A program made the position numbers and the translations under genes. Below the pieces are notes generated by a model that was given only the letters and a program-made list of their open reading frames with translations, searched no databases and had not been told where the DNA came from. 64,000 nucleotides of DNA from an uncultured Chitinophaga sp. (GTDB lineage Bacteria > Bacteroidota > Bacteroidia > Chitinophagales > Chitinophagaceae). Below are positions 41,122 to 48,550 of the stretch, one piece after another (position 1 is the stretch's first letter; the number at the start of each line of letters is the position of its first letter). The stretch spans positions 868,001 to 932,000 of the forward strand of contig NZ_CALEJS010000016.1 of assembly GCF_937898475.1 (NCBI RefSeq). Direction: 5' to 3'.

Positions 41122-41808
41122 ATGCGTCCCCTCTGCCTTCTTTGTACCCTGCTGTGCCTCAGCTGCAGCACCATGACAAGAACACCTGCCGCTTCTGCCG
41201 ATCTCTATTCAGCTTCTCAGGAATGGCCGGTAAAGATCAATGACGGATGGCTGTCTGCTAAAACCATCAGCTATGGCAGTTACATTACCAGCTCCCGGCG
41301 TAACGGTATCAACTCTGCCGCCAATATCACCTTCATAAAAACCTCAGAAAATGCCTTTAACTTCAATGTTAAGGACAGCACAGAACAAATACTTGTACAG
41401 TCTTTAAATACTCCTGCGGTAGCCTTTTCAGGGCGCTCTTTACCCGAAACACTGGCTAAGCTGCCGGGTAACACAGTCCTGTTCTATTCGCTTATCAACG
41501 GCATCAGGCAGGCCCCTTTGGTACGCTGGGAACTGATACTTAAGAAACCACATTACCTCGAACTGAATGAGAATAACCCTGCTGGCGTACTCCGCTCGCC
41601 TAATGAGGATATCGGTATCAGTGCGCACAACAGGTTCGGGATAGTGAATTCCTACGAAAAGGTCTGTTTTGAATTCAGAGAACATGGCACACCGGTAGCC
41701 GCAGTAATACCAGGGGCACAACCAAGGGTGTGGGTAAGCAAACGCATCACAAAAGAGAAAGAGAAAATACTGGCCGCCGCAATCGGAGCCCTGTTACTTA
41801 GAGAATAG
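41122..41808 (+). CDS. lipoprotein of unknown function
   Basis: From the ATG at 41122 the 228-residue product has a Cys-rich hydrophobic start (MRPLCLLCTLLCLSCSTMTR) with LSCS as a likely lipobox. The mature part contains YGSYITSSRRNGINSAANIT and ends with a helical ITKEKEKILAAAIGALLLRE tail. I recognise no domain. The longer frame begins with TTG and is less likely. The end overlaps the convergent epimerase gene by 15 bases. Confidence 0.7.
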   Translation: MRPLCLLCTLLCLSCSTMTRTPAASADLYSASQEWPVKINDGWLSAKTISYGSYITSSRRNGINSAANITFIKTSENAFNFNVKDSTEQILVQSLNTPAVAFSGRSLPETLAKLPGNTVLFYSLINGIRQAPLVRWELILKKPHYLELNENNPAGVLRSPNEDIGISAHNRFGIVNSYEKVCFEFREHGTPVAAVIPGAQPRVWVSKRITKEKEKILAAAIGALLLRE

Positions 41809-42795
41809 ACCGGTTTCGGCCTCCATTTCCTGGCGGTAAATGTCGCACATCTCATCGATAGTTTGCTGCAGCGGCTTAAACTGGAACCCTGGTAGCGTCC
41901 TTTGTATCTTTTCATTGTTGTAGTACACCTTCAGCTGCGCTGTACGGGCTGTTTCCTTGGTCACCAGCGGCTTGTTACCGGAAATAAACCCTTTTATCTT
42001 TTCCATACGCCATACTACTTCCGCCAACCACGACCTAATTTCGATACGGGGCGGTTTTTTGCCCAGCCGGGCTGCCATCGAACTGAAAAGGTCATAGTAA
42101 CTCCAGTTGTCTGCAGAGAGGATGAACCGGTCTCCCCTGATATCACTATCCATGAGCAGGCACATGGCTTTCACCACATCCTCCACATCCACAAAACCGT
42201 TTATACCTCTGGTATAGAATGGAAACTCTTTCCAGGCATTTTTTACCAGGACGCCGGAGCCATCATGCCAGAAACCGCTGCCCAGTATAATGGACGGGTT
42301 TACAATAGCGGTTTGCAGTCCTTCTGCCTGCCCTCTCCACACTTCCATTTCTCCCCTGAATTTGCTGATGGCGTATTGGGAATTATTACGGCTGTCCTGC
42401 CATTCACAGTCCTCGTCCATGATGTCCCCGTCTTTTATTCGCCCCAAAGCGGCTACGGAACTTACATGCACCATCTTCTTCACGCCGGCGTCCAGCGCCA
42501 GGTTCACTACATTGGCAGTACCGTCTACATTAACCTGCATAAGCTCGCGGCGGCTGTCAGGACTGAAAGATACCACTGCAGCACAGTGATATACCTGTGT
42601 GATTCCCTGCATGGCTTCCTCCAGGCTGATAACGTCCAGTATGTCGCCCTGTACCCACTGTACCTTATGCTGTATGTCTTGTACCTGTGCGGGGATCTGC
42701 TGCCTGTATAGCGCCTTTACGGGCTTACCGGCATTAACCAGCGCCCTTAATAAATGACTGCCTAAAAAACCTGTTCCGCCAGTAACTAAGATCAT
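41794..42795 (-). CDS. NAD-dependent epimerase/dehydratase family protein
   Basis: The 333-residue protein is an extended SDR: MILVTGGTGFLGSHLLRAL (TGxxGxxG), a VDGTANVVNLALDAGVKKMV segment, catalytic HVSSVAALG and SQYAISKFRGE (YxxxK), then IVNPSIILGSG. The family includes dihydroflavonol-reductase-like and sugar-nucleotide enzymes; the substrate cannot be told. A consensus promoter box lies upstream at 42825-42832. Confidence 0.85.
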   Translation of the reverse strand: MILVTGGTGFLGSHLLRALVNAGKPVKALYRQQIPAQVQDIQHKVQWVQGDILDVISLEEAMQGITQVYHCAAVVSFSPDSRRELMQVNVDGTANVVNLALDAGVKKMVHVSSVAALGRIKDGDIMDEDCEWQDSRNNSQYAISKFRGEMEVWRGQAEGLQTAIVNPSIILGSGFWHDGSGVLVKNAWKEFPFYTRGINGFVDVEDVVKAMCLLMDSDIRGDRFILSADNWSYYDLFSSMAARLGKKPPRIEIRSWLAEVVWRMEKIKGFISGNKPLVTKETARTAQLKVYYNNEKIQRTLPGFQFKPLQQTIDEMCDIYRQEMEAETGLFSK

Positions 42796-42824
42796 GAAAT
42801 GATGTTCACATGTTAAAGAAGGTC

Positions 42825-42832
42825 CAAAGATA
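42825..42832 (-). promoter_or_regulatory. TATCTTTG -7 box for the epimerase gene
   Basis: A perfect TAnnTTTG on the minus strand, 29 bases before the start codon at 42795. Confidence 0.5.
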
Positions 42833-42876
42833 GAGAATTAGGAATGATGAATTACGAATTAGGCGGGCCGGGTTAC

Positions 42877-43737
42877 TTATTCGTAACTATAAAAACCCCT
42901 GCCGCTTTTACGTCCAAGGTGACCCTGCTGCACCCTGGTTATCTGCAGTGCGTTAGGGATAAAACGGGGCGCTTTTGCAAATGCTTCATAAAGCGATTGG
43001 GTAACGGCCAGGTTCACGTCGTTGCCGATAAGGTCCATCAGGGCAAAGGGCCCCATACGAAAACCGGTGCCCTCCAGTAAACGGTCTATAGCGGCAAAAT
43101 CAGCTATCCCGGTTTCTGCAGCTTTCATTGCTTCAAGATAATAATGCCGGGCCACCCGGTTCACAATGAAACCAGGCGAATCTTTTACTTGTACCGGTGT
43201 TTTACCCATACGTACTGCCAGTTCGCGGATGAGGGTTGTTGTTGAGACATGGGTGTTCCGTCCTGCTACTACTTCTACCAGCTTCATGAAAGGGGCCGGG
43301 TTAAAGAAATGCATTCCTGCCACCCTTTCGGGGTTAGGAAGTGCCGCCGCTATATCGGAAACAGATAAAGAAGACGTATTGGAGACTAATATGGCATCCG
43401 CCTGGTTAATAGCTGCCAGTTGCCTGAACAGGGCTGTTTTAGCCTCCATTCGCTCTGCAATGGCTTCTATAATGACTGCTGCAACGCAGTCCTGCAATTG
43501 GGAAGTAAATTGAATACGCGCCAGGATAGCGGCCATTGCTGATGTGGTCATACGCCCTTTGGAAACGGCCGATTCCAGGTTGCGGATAATTTGATCCCGG
43601 GCTTTATCCAGCATAGGGGCCTGTATATCAAATAACACCGTGTTATACCCGCTGCCAGCGGCTACCTCTGCTATACCGGCGCCCATTGTTCCGGCGCCGC
43701 ATACAGCAATGGTATGTACCTGGTCGATGGTCATCAT
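42877..43737 (-). CDS. 3-hydroxyacyl-CoA dehydrogenase
   Basis: The 286-residue product is the short single-domain type, like 3-hydroxybutyryl-CoA dehydrogenase: Rossmann motif AVCGAGTMGAGIAEVAAGSG, NTSSLSVSDIA, catalytic His in MHFFNPAPFMKLVEVV, and the C-terminal FAAIDRLLEGTGFRMGPFAL followed by DLIGNDVN. It oxidises 3-hydroxyacyl-CoA with NAD in beta-oxidation or related pathways. It overlaps pheS by four bases, an odd pairing with a tRNA synthetase that implies co-transcription only. Confidence 0.9.
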   Translation of the reverse strand: MMTIDQVHTIAVCGAGTMGAGIAEVAAGSGYNTVLFDIQAPMLDKARDQIIRNLESAVSKGRMTTSAMAAILARIQFTSQLQDCVAAVIIEAIAERMEAKTALFRQLAAINQADAILVSNTSSLSVSDIAAALPNPERVAGMHFFNPAPFMKLVEVVAGRNTHVSTTTLIRELAVRMGKTPVQVKDSPGFIVNRVARHYYLEAMKAAETGIADFAAIDRLLEGTGFRMGPFALMDLIGNDVNLAVTQSLYEAFAKAPRFIPNALQITRVQQGHLGRKSGRGFYSYE

Positions 43738-44762
43738 ATGGCTCCGGTGAACTGTTCCAGGAAGCGAGTATCATTTTCTGAGAACAGGCGCAGGTCTTTG
43801 ATCTGGTATTTGAGCATCGTAATACGTTCTATACCCATCCCAAAAGCAAAGCCTGTATATTTTTCAGGGTCAATACCGCAATTCTCCAGCACTTTAGGAT
43901 GTACCATGCCACAGCCCAGGATCTCAACCCACCCGGTATGTTTACATACCGAGCAGCCCTCTCCTCCACAGATGATACAGGAAATGTCCATTTCTGCGCT
44001 TGGCTCAGTGAACGGGAAGTATGACGGACGGAAGCGGATGCGGACATCCTCCCCGAAAAGCTCTTTCACAAAGTGATACAATGTCTGTTTCAGATCGGCA
44101 AAAGAAACATTCTCGTCAATATATAGTCCTTCCACCTGATGGAAGAAACAGTGTGCGCGGGCGCTGATGGTTTCATTGCGGTATACCCGGCCGGGGCATA
44201 TTACCCGTATAGGCAGCTTACCTGCTTCCATGGTACGTACCTGTACGCTGGACGTATGTGTGCGCAGCAGCCAGTCAGGATGCTTGCTGATGTAGAAAGT
44301 ATCCTGCATATCACGGGCAGGGTGGTTCTCCGGGAGGTTCAGCGCCGTGAAATTATGCCAGTCGTCCTCAATTTCAGGCCCTTCGGCCACGGTAAAGCCC
44401 AGCCGTTCAAATATATGGATGATCTTGTTCCGTACAAGGCTGATGGGGTGACGGGTACCCAGCCTGTGCAGCTCTGCCGGCAAGCTGAAATCCACGGCAG
44501 CCTGTGCCTCGCCTGCGCCATTCTTCAACTCTTCAAACTGCGCATATTTCTCCTCCGCCAGCTGTTTGAAGCTGTTCAGTACCTGGCCAAACTCCTTTTT
44601 ACGTTCGTTGGGCACCTGCTTCATCTCACCAAACATCGCTTTCACAATACCTTTACTTCCGAGGAATTTTATGCGGTATTGCTCCAGCTCTTCGGCTGTT
44701 TTAGGTTCAAAGGCCTGTATCTCCTGTGTATAGGCCGCTATTTGCTGTACGATCTGCTCCAT
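43734..44762 (-). CDS. pheS: phenylalanine-tRNA ligase alpha subunit
   Basis: PheS is the catalytic subunit of the alpha2-beta2 synthetase. The 342-residue product has an N-terminal coiled coil (1-85), then class II motifs: RHPISLVRNKIIHIFERLGF, the motif 2 region RVYRNETISARAHCFFHQVE, and motif 3 FAFGMGIERITMLKYQIKD. It also has a Cys-rich loop CIICGGEGCSVCKHTGW of the kind seen in many PheS proteins. PheT is not adjacent. The promoter box is seven bases upstream. Confidence 0.95.
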   Translation of the reverse strand: MEQIVQQIAAYTQEIQAFEPKTAEELEQYRIKFLGSKGIVKAMFGEMKQVPNERKKEFGQVLNSFKQLAEEKYAQFEELKNGAGEAQAAVDFSLPAELHRLGTRHPISLVRNKIIHIFERLGFTVAEGPEIEDDWHNFTALNLPENHPARDMQDTFYISKHPDWLLRTHTSSVQVRTMEAGKLPIRVICPGRVYRNETISARAHCFFHQVEGLYIDENVSFADLKQTLYHFVKELFGEDVRIRFRPSYFPFTEPSAEMDISCIICGGEGCSVCKHTGWVEILGCGMVHPKVLENCGIDPEKYTGFAFGMGIERITMLKYQIKDLRLFSENDTRFLEQFTGAI

Positions 44763-44769
44763 AGGGCAA

Positions 44770-44777
44770 CAAAGATA
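44770..44777 (-). promoter_or_regulatory. TATCTTTG -7 box for pheS
   Basis: A perfect TAnnTTTG on the minus strand ends seven bases before the pheS ATG, in the 28-base divergent gap with the GAF kinase gene. Confidence 0.55.
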
Positions 44778-44790
44778 AGAGAAATAAGAA

Positions 44791-46131
44791 ATGCCAAAAA
44801 AATCTTACCTTTTCATACACAAATACCCACCTATGACTGTTGCGTTCTACATTGGAGCAATTGCTGTACTCCTGGTGTGTATTGTTACCCTCTATGCACT
44901 GCTTATCCGGTACAAAAAGAAGTACGAGGCAGAAGCAACCGTTTCCTATTTCGCTACCTCCCTTTTCGGACAAAATACCATAGACGATATTCTGTGGGAT
45001 GTCGCCAAGAACTGCATCAGCCACCTGAGTTTTGAAGACTGCGTGATCTACCTGCTGGACAATGATCGCCAGATGTTGGTGCAAAAGGCAGCCTACGGCC
45101 CCAAAAATCCCCTGCGCTTCGAAATAAAATACCCCATAGAGATTCCCTTAGGTAAAGGCATTACCGGTACGGTAGCCCTTACCGGCAAGCCGGAAATAGT
45201 CAGTAATACCAGCCGCGATGAACGTTATATCCTGGACGATCAGCGCAGACTATCAGAAATAGCTGTTCCCATCATTTACGAGAACAAAGTAATAGGGGTA
45301 ATAGATTCCGAGCATTCCCGTAAATGTTTCTATACAAATGCCCACCTGCAGATGCTGGAAAAAATAGCCGCCATATGCGGGGTTAAGATCGGGAAGAGGC
45401 TGATTGAGGAACAGGCTTGCAGGCAGCAGGCAGAAGTACAGTACCTGCAACGGCAACTGGCCGAATTCCGCCTGGTAACCCTGAAATCACAGATGAACCC
45501 TCACTTCCTCTTCAACTGCCTGAACGGTATCTACAACTGCATCGTTACCGGGGAAACAGACAAAGCCCAGGAATATATCACCAGTTTTGCACGCCTGCTT
45601 CGCATGGTGCTGATCCATGCAGAAAAGAACTTTATTTCCCTGCGGGACGAGATGGACCTGCTGCAGTACTATCTTAAAATAGAATCCCTGCGTACCGATC
45701 ACGCCTTTGTTTACTCCATGGAGATCGATGAGCAGATAGACCCCCGCGAATATTATGTACCGGGCATGCTTATTCAGCCCTTCCTGGAAAACGCTATCTG
45801 GCATGGGCTTATGAACAAAAACGGAGAACGGCAGCTGCAGATCAGCTGGCGCTATCTTAAGGAACATGTATTGCTTTGTGAGATCGTTGATAACGGCATT
45901 GGCCGCAGGGAAGCGGCACGCCGCCATAAAGACGGACTTAAAACGGGCTGTTATCAGTCAAAGGGCATGCAATTGTGCCAGGAAAGGGTAGAACTATACA
46001 AATCACTGTTCAATACCCGCTTCAGCGTGCAGGTGGTAGATCTGATGGATGAAGACGATCAGCCGGCGGGCACCAGGGTAAATATCGCGTTTGAAACAGA
46101 TCCGGATGCCATGCTGGCCGAACTGTGTTAA
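44791..46131 (+). CDS. GAF-domain LytS-type sensor histidine kinase
   Basis: The 446-residue product has one N-terminal membrane helix (VAFYIGAIAVLLVCIVTLYA) and a GAF sensor domain (about 65-205; VIYLLDNDRQMLVQKAAYG, GKGITGTVALTG, VIGVIDSEHSR). The LytS His-box is SQMNPHFLFNCLNGIYNCIV, and the ATPase domain is intact: PFLENAIWHGL, EIVDNGIGR and a KGMQL segment in place of GxGL. An alternative ATG at 44833 lies just before the helix. No LytTR gene is adjacent, so its partner is elsewhere, perhaps the regulator at 33041. Confidence 0.85.
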   Translation: MPKKSYLFIHKYPPMTVAFYIGAIAVLLVCIVTLYALLIRYKKKYEAEATVSYFATSLFGQNTIDDILWDVAKNCISHLSFEDCVIYLLDNDRQMLVQKAAYGPKNPLRFEIKYPIEIPLGKGITGTVALTGKPEIVSNTSRDERYILDDQRRLSEIAVPIIYENKVIGVIDSEHSRKCFYTNAHLQMLEKIAAICGVKIGKRLIEEQACRQQAEVQYLQRQLAEFRLVTLKSQMNPHFLFNCLNGIYNCIVTGETDKAQEYITSFARLLRMVLIHAEKNFISLRDEMDLLQYYLKIESLRTDHAFVYSMEIDEQIDPREYYVPGMLIQPFLENAIWHGLMNKNGERQLQISWRYLKEHVLLCEIVDNGIGRREAARRHKDGLKTGCYQSKGMQLCQERVELYKSLFNTRFSVQVVDLMDEDDQPAGTRVNIAFETDPDAMLAELC

Positions 46132-46820
46132 AGGATGAGCTTATACCCCACACCCCGTATGTTTACAATCTGTACCCTGGGGTCTTCTTTCAGGTAGCGG
46201 CGTATTTTGGTAATGAACACGTCCATACTGCGGGCGTTGAAAAAACTGTCATCCCCCCAAAGATCAAGCAGCACAGCCTTACGTTCCATTACCTGGTTTT
46301 TGCTATCATACAACCTGCGCAATATCTCCGCCTCCCGGTGAGAGAGGAAAGCAGTGTTATTGTTGCGGGTCAGGGTTTGCTTGATATAGTTAAAGGCATA
46401 CTGGCCAATCATTACCACATTTTCATTGTCGGCGCCGGGCGGGGGAGCCGGCTGCTCGTTGCTGCGCTTAAGCAATGCCTTGATCCGCACAATCAGCTCG
46501 TCCATGCTGAAGGGCTTCTTCAGATAGTCGTTCCCCCCCATTTCAAAGCCTTTTACCACATCAGCAGTCTGTGATTTGGCAGTCAGAAAGATAATAGGGG
46601 TTACTTTGTCCTGCTTGCGGATTTCGGTGGTAACGGTAAAGCCGTCCATATTGGGCATCATGATGTCCAGCACTACCACATCGGGACGGGCCTGCTGGTA
46701 AAGGCGCAGGCCTTCCTTGCCGTCTGCCGCGTACAGCATATCAAAACCCCGCATTTCCAGGCTGTCTTTTACGATCTGGCCCAGTTGCTGTTCATCTTCT
46801 ATAAGTAATATTCTTGCCAT
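46128..46820 (-). CDS. OmpR-family response regulator
   Basis: The 230-residue product has a receiver (ILLIEDEQQLGQIVKDSLEM, VVVLDIMMPNMDGF, YLKKPFSMDEL) and a winged-helix output domain ending in NARSMDVFITKIRRYLKEDP then NIRGVGYKL. It lies 10 bases after its cognate kinase gene. Its C-terminal type matches regulators that bind tandem direct repeats, such as the TTAAC array upstream of the pair. Confidence 0.92.
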   Translation of the reverse strand: MARILLIEDEQQLGQIVKDSLEMRGFDMLYAADGKEGLRLYQQARPDVVVLDIMMPNMDGFTVTTEIRKQDKVTPIIFLTAKSQTADVVKGFEMGGNDYLKKPFSMDELIVRIKALLKRSNEQPAPPPGADNENVVMIGQYAFNYIKQTLTRNNNTAFLSHREAEILRRLYDSKNQVMERKAVLLDLWGDDSFFNARSMDVFITKIRRYLKEDPRVQIVNIRGVGYKLIL

Positions 46821-46830
46821 AAAACAATAA

Positions 46831-48267
46831 CTAAACTGGTAATTGAATCACAAATTCGCTGCCCTTTTCCGGTTCGCTGTGTACACGAACGGCACCGTTA
46901 TGCATATCCACGATCTTCTTCACATAGCTCAATCCAAGGCCAAACCCCTTTACATTATGCAGGTTGCCCGTAGGTACTCTGAAAAACTTGTCGAAAATGC
47001 TTTCCTGGTACATACGGGGTATACCTATGCCATTATCTTTTACCCGGATGGTTAACAGGCCGTTCTCTTTTATACACTGTATATGCACCAGCGGCTGATC
47101 GCCGGAATATTTGATCGCATTATCCACCAGGTTGCTGACCGCATTAGCCAGATGTGTCTTATCCACAAATGCCAGGGGATGATCCAGGTGGTTATCATAA
47201 CGGAACTGAACAGGCTTGCCCGCTTTCAGCTGCTGATTGGTGATAATGTTGTCTATCAACTCGTTCAGATCGGTTTCCTCCCTGAACAGCTCTATTTCTT
47301 CCTTCTCTTCTGCTGAGATCTGCAGCACTTTTTCTACCAGTTCAGACAAGCGCTGCAGCTCCTGTTTGGAGATGTCGAGGTAGCTCCTGGTCTTCCGCTG
47401 GTCACTTAGCGCATTAAAGTTCTGCATGGCTTCAACCGCCGCGTATACTGTGGCAATGGGCGTTTTAAGCTCATGAGTCATATTGTTGATGAAGTCATTC
47501 TTAACGTCAGAGAGCCGCTTCTGTTTCAATATTGTACGCAGCATATAAATGAAGCAGATGGTAGTAAGTATCAGCAAGGCCAGGGAGCTTACCAGGGTCC
47601 ACATCATCTTCATGATTATATATTGCATAGGGGAAGCGAAAGAAGCCTGCACAAACAGGTTGCTGGCCGGATTGAATGGCATCTTGGTAGTCTTTTGCGG
47701 CTCCTTGCGGCGCATACTGTCGCGGAAGCTTTCCCGCGCAAAATTGTTGAAATCCACATGAAAAGTATCCATGCGGAAGGAGGTTGATATCTGCCGGCTA
47801 TGCAGCTCCGCGGTGAAAGTAGAGTCCAGGCCCTTCAGGTTCACACTATCGCCATACAGGTTATTCAGCATAATTAGGTCCGATATCTGCCGGGCCAGCG
47901 TGTCTGCAAACGTACGGGAAGGCGTACTGCGAACCAGTATGCGGATATGCCGCTCCCGGTTCATTATAGAGTCCATAATAGCCCTTGCCGTATCCCTTTT
48001 CTCCACCGGGATGCCTGTTTGCTCCATCTGCATGAACATGCCCTTTACGGGTTGTGCCGAGGAGTCTTTGGTATAATAGTGCAGAAATTGCCGGATATCT
48101 GAATACTGGTTATTGAAGAGGGCAGTGCGCAGGGCGCCGTTGATATCCCTGTTGAACTGGTCAAACTGGACCTCATATGAATTATACAGCCAGTACCCCT
48201 GGAACAGGTAAATGCCCAGGATACAAGTGCACATCAGGATAAGTATGATTCGTATGCGCTTACGCAT
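46831..48267 (-). CDS. membrane histidine kinase
   Basis: The 478-residue protein has two membrane helices (about 6-25 and 222-246) flanking a periplasmic sensor of about 195 residues without a recognised domain. HisKA FINNMTHELKSPIA-like sequence (FINNMTHELKTPIATVYAAV) and complete ATPase motifs follow (AVSNLVDNAIKYSG, VKDNGIGIP, IFDKFFRVP, GFGLGLSYVKK). The kinase precedes its regulator in the operon. The adjacent divergent beta-barrel gene may be under its control. Confidence 0.9.
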   Translation of the reverse strand: MRKRIRIILILMCTCILGIYLFQGYWLYNSYEVQFDQFNRDINGALRTALFNNQYSDIRQFLHYYTKDSSAQPVKGMFMQMEQTGIPVEKRDTARAIMDSIMNRERHIRILVRSTPSRTFADTLARQISDLIMLNNLYGDSVNLKGLDSTFTAELHSRQISTSFRMDTFHVDFNNFARESFRDSMRRKEPQKTTKMPFNPASNLFVQASFASPMQYIIMKMMWTLVSSLALLILTTICFIYMLRTILKQKRLSDVKNDFINNMTHELKTPIATVYAAVEAMQNFNALSDQRKTRSYLDISKQELQRLSELVEKVLQISAEEKEEIELFREETDLNELIDNIITNQQLKAGKPVQFRYDNHLDHPLAFVDKTHLANAVSNLVDNAIKYSGDQPLVHIQCIKENGLLTIRVKDNGIGIPRMYQESIFDKFFRVPTGNLHNVKGFGLGLSYVKKIVDMHNGAVRVHSEPEKGSEFVIQLPV

Positions 48268-48366
48268 AAGGTTATACGGCTTATAAGCTCCGGGAGTTTA
48301 AAACCCTTGCGGGTTGGACCGGTGCCTACAAAACTATTGTTTTCCCCCCGTCCCTGGTTCCTTTTC

Positions 48367-48410
48367 TTAACAATAATTAACAGTAAATAAGGATGCTTAA
48401 CGGTTTTAAC
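48367..48410. promoter_or_regulatory. phased TTAAC direct-repeat array
   Basis: TTAAC occurs at 48367, 48377, 48397 and 48406, spaced 10, 20 and 9 bases, so all four lie on nearly the same face of the helix. A fifth copy is at 48478. They sit in the 283-base divergent region between the kinase-regulator operon and the beta-barrel gene. Tandem repeats with about one-turn spacing are typical OmpR-family sites; the link to the adjacent regulator is inferred. No clear TAnnTTTG box is seen in this gap. Confidence 0.5.
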
Positions 48411-48550
48411 GTGTAACTGGCACGCAAATGAGTACAGTTCCCGGTTTACAGCCTGCTGACAGATTCGATTTTACTTCTTAACTTACACCGCCGGTGTCCA
48501 TTGCTGTGTAGTCACTATACAGCACCGTTAGCGCAACTAACTATTTTCTG

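Noticed and set aside
48301..48314. AACCCTTGCGGGTT hairpin as a terminator
   Set aside because: It is only 5 bp, has no T-run in the needed direction, and lies upstream of both divergent genes.
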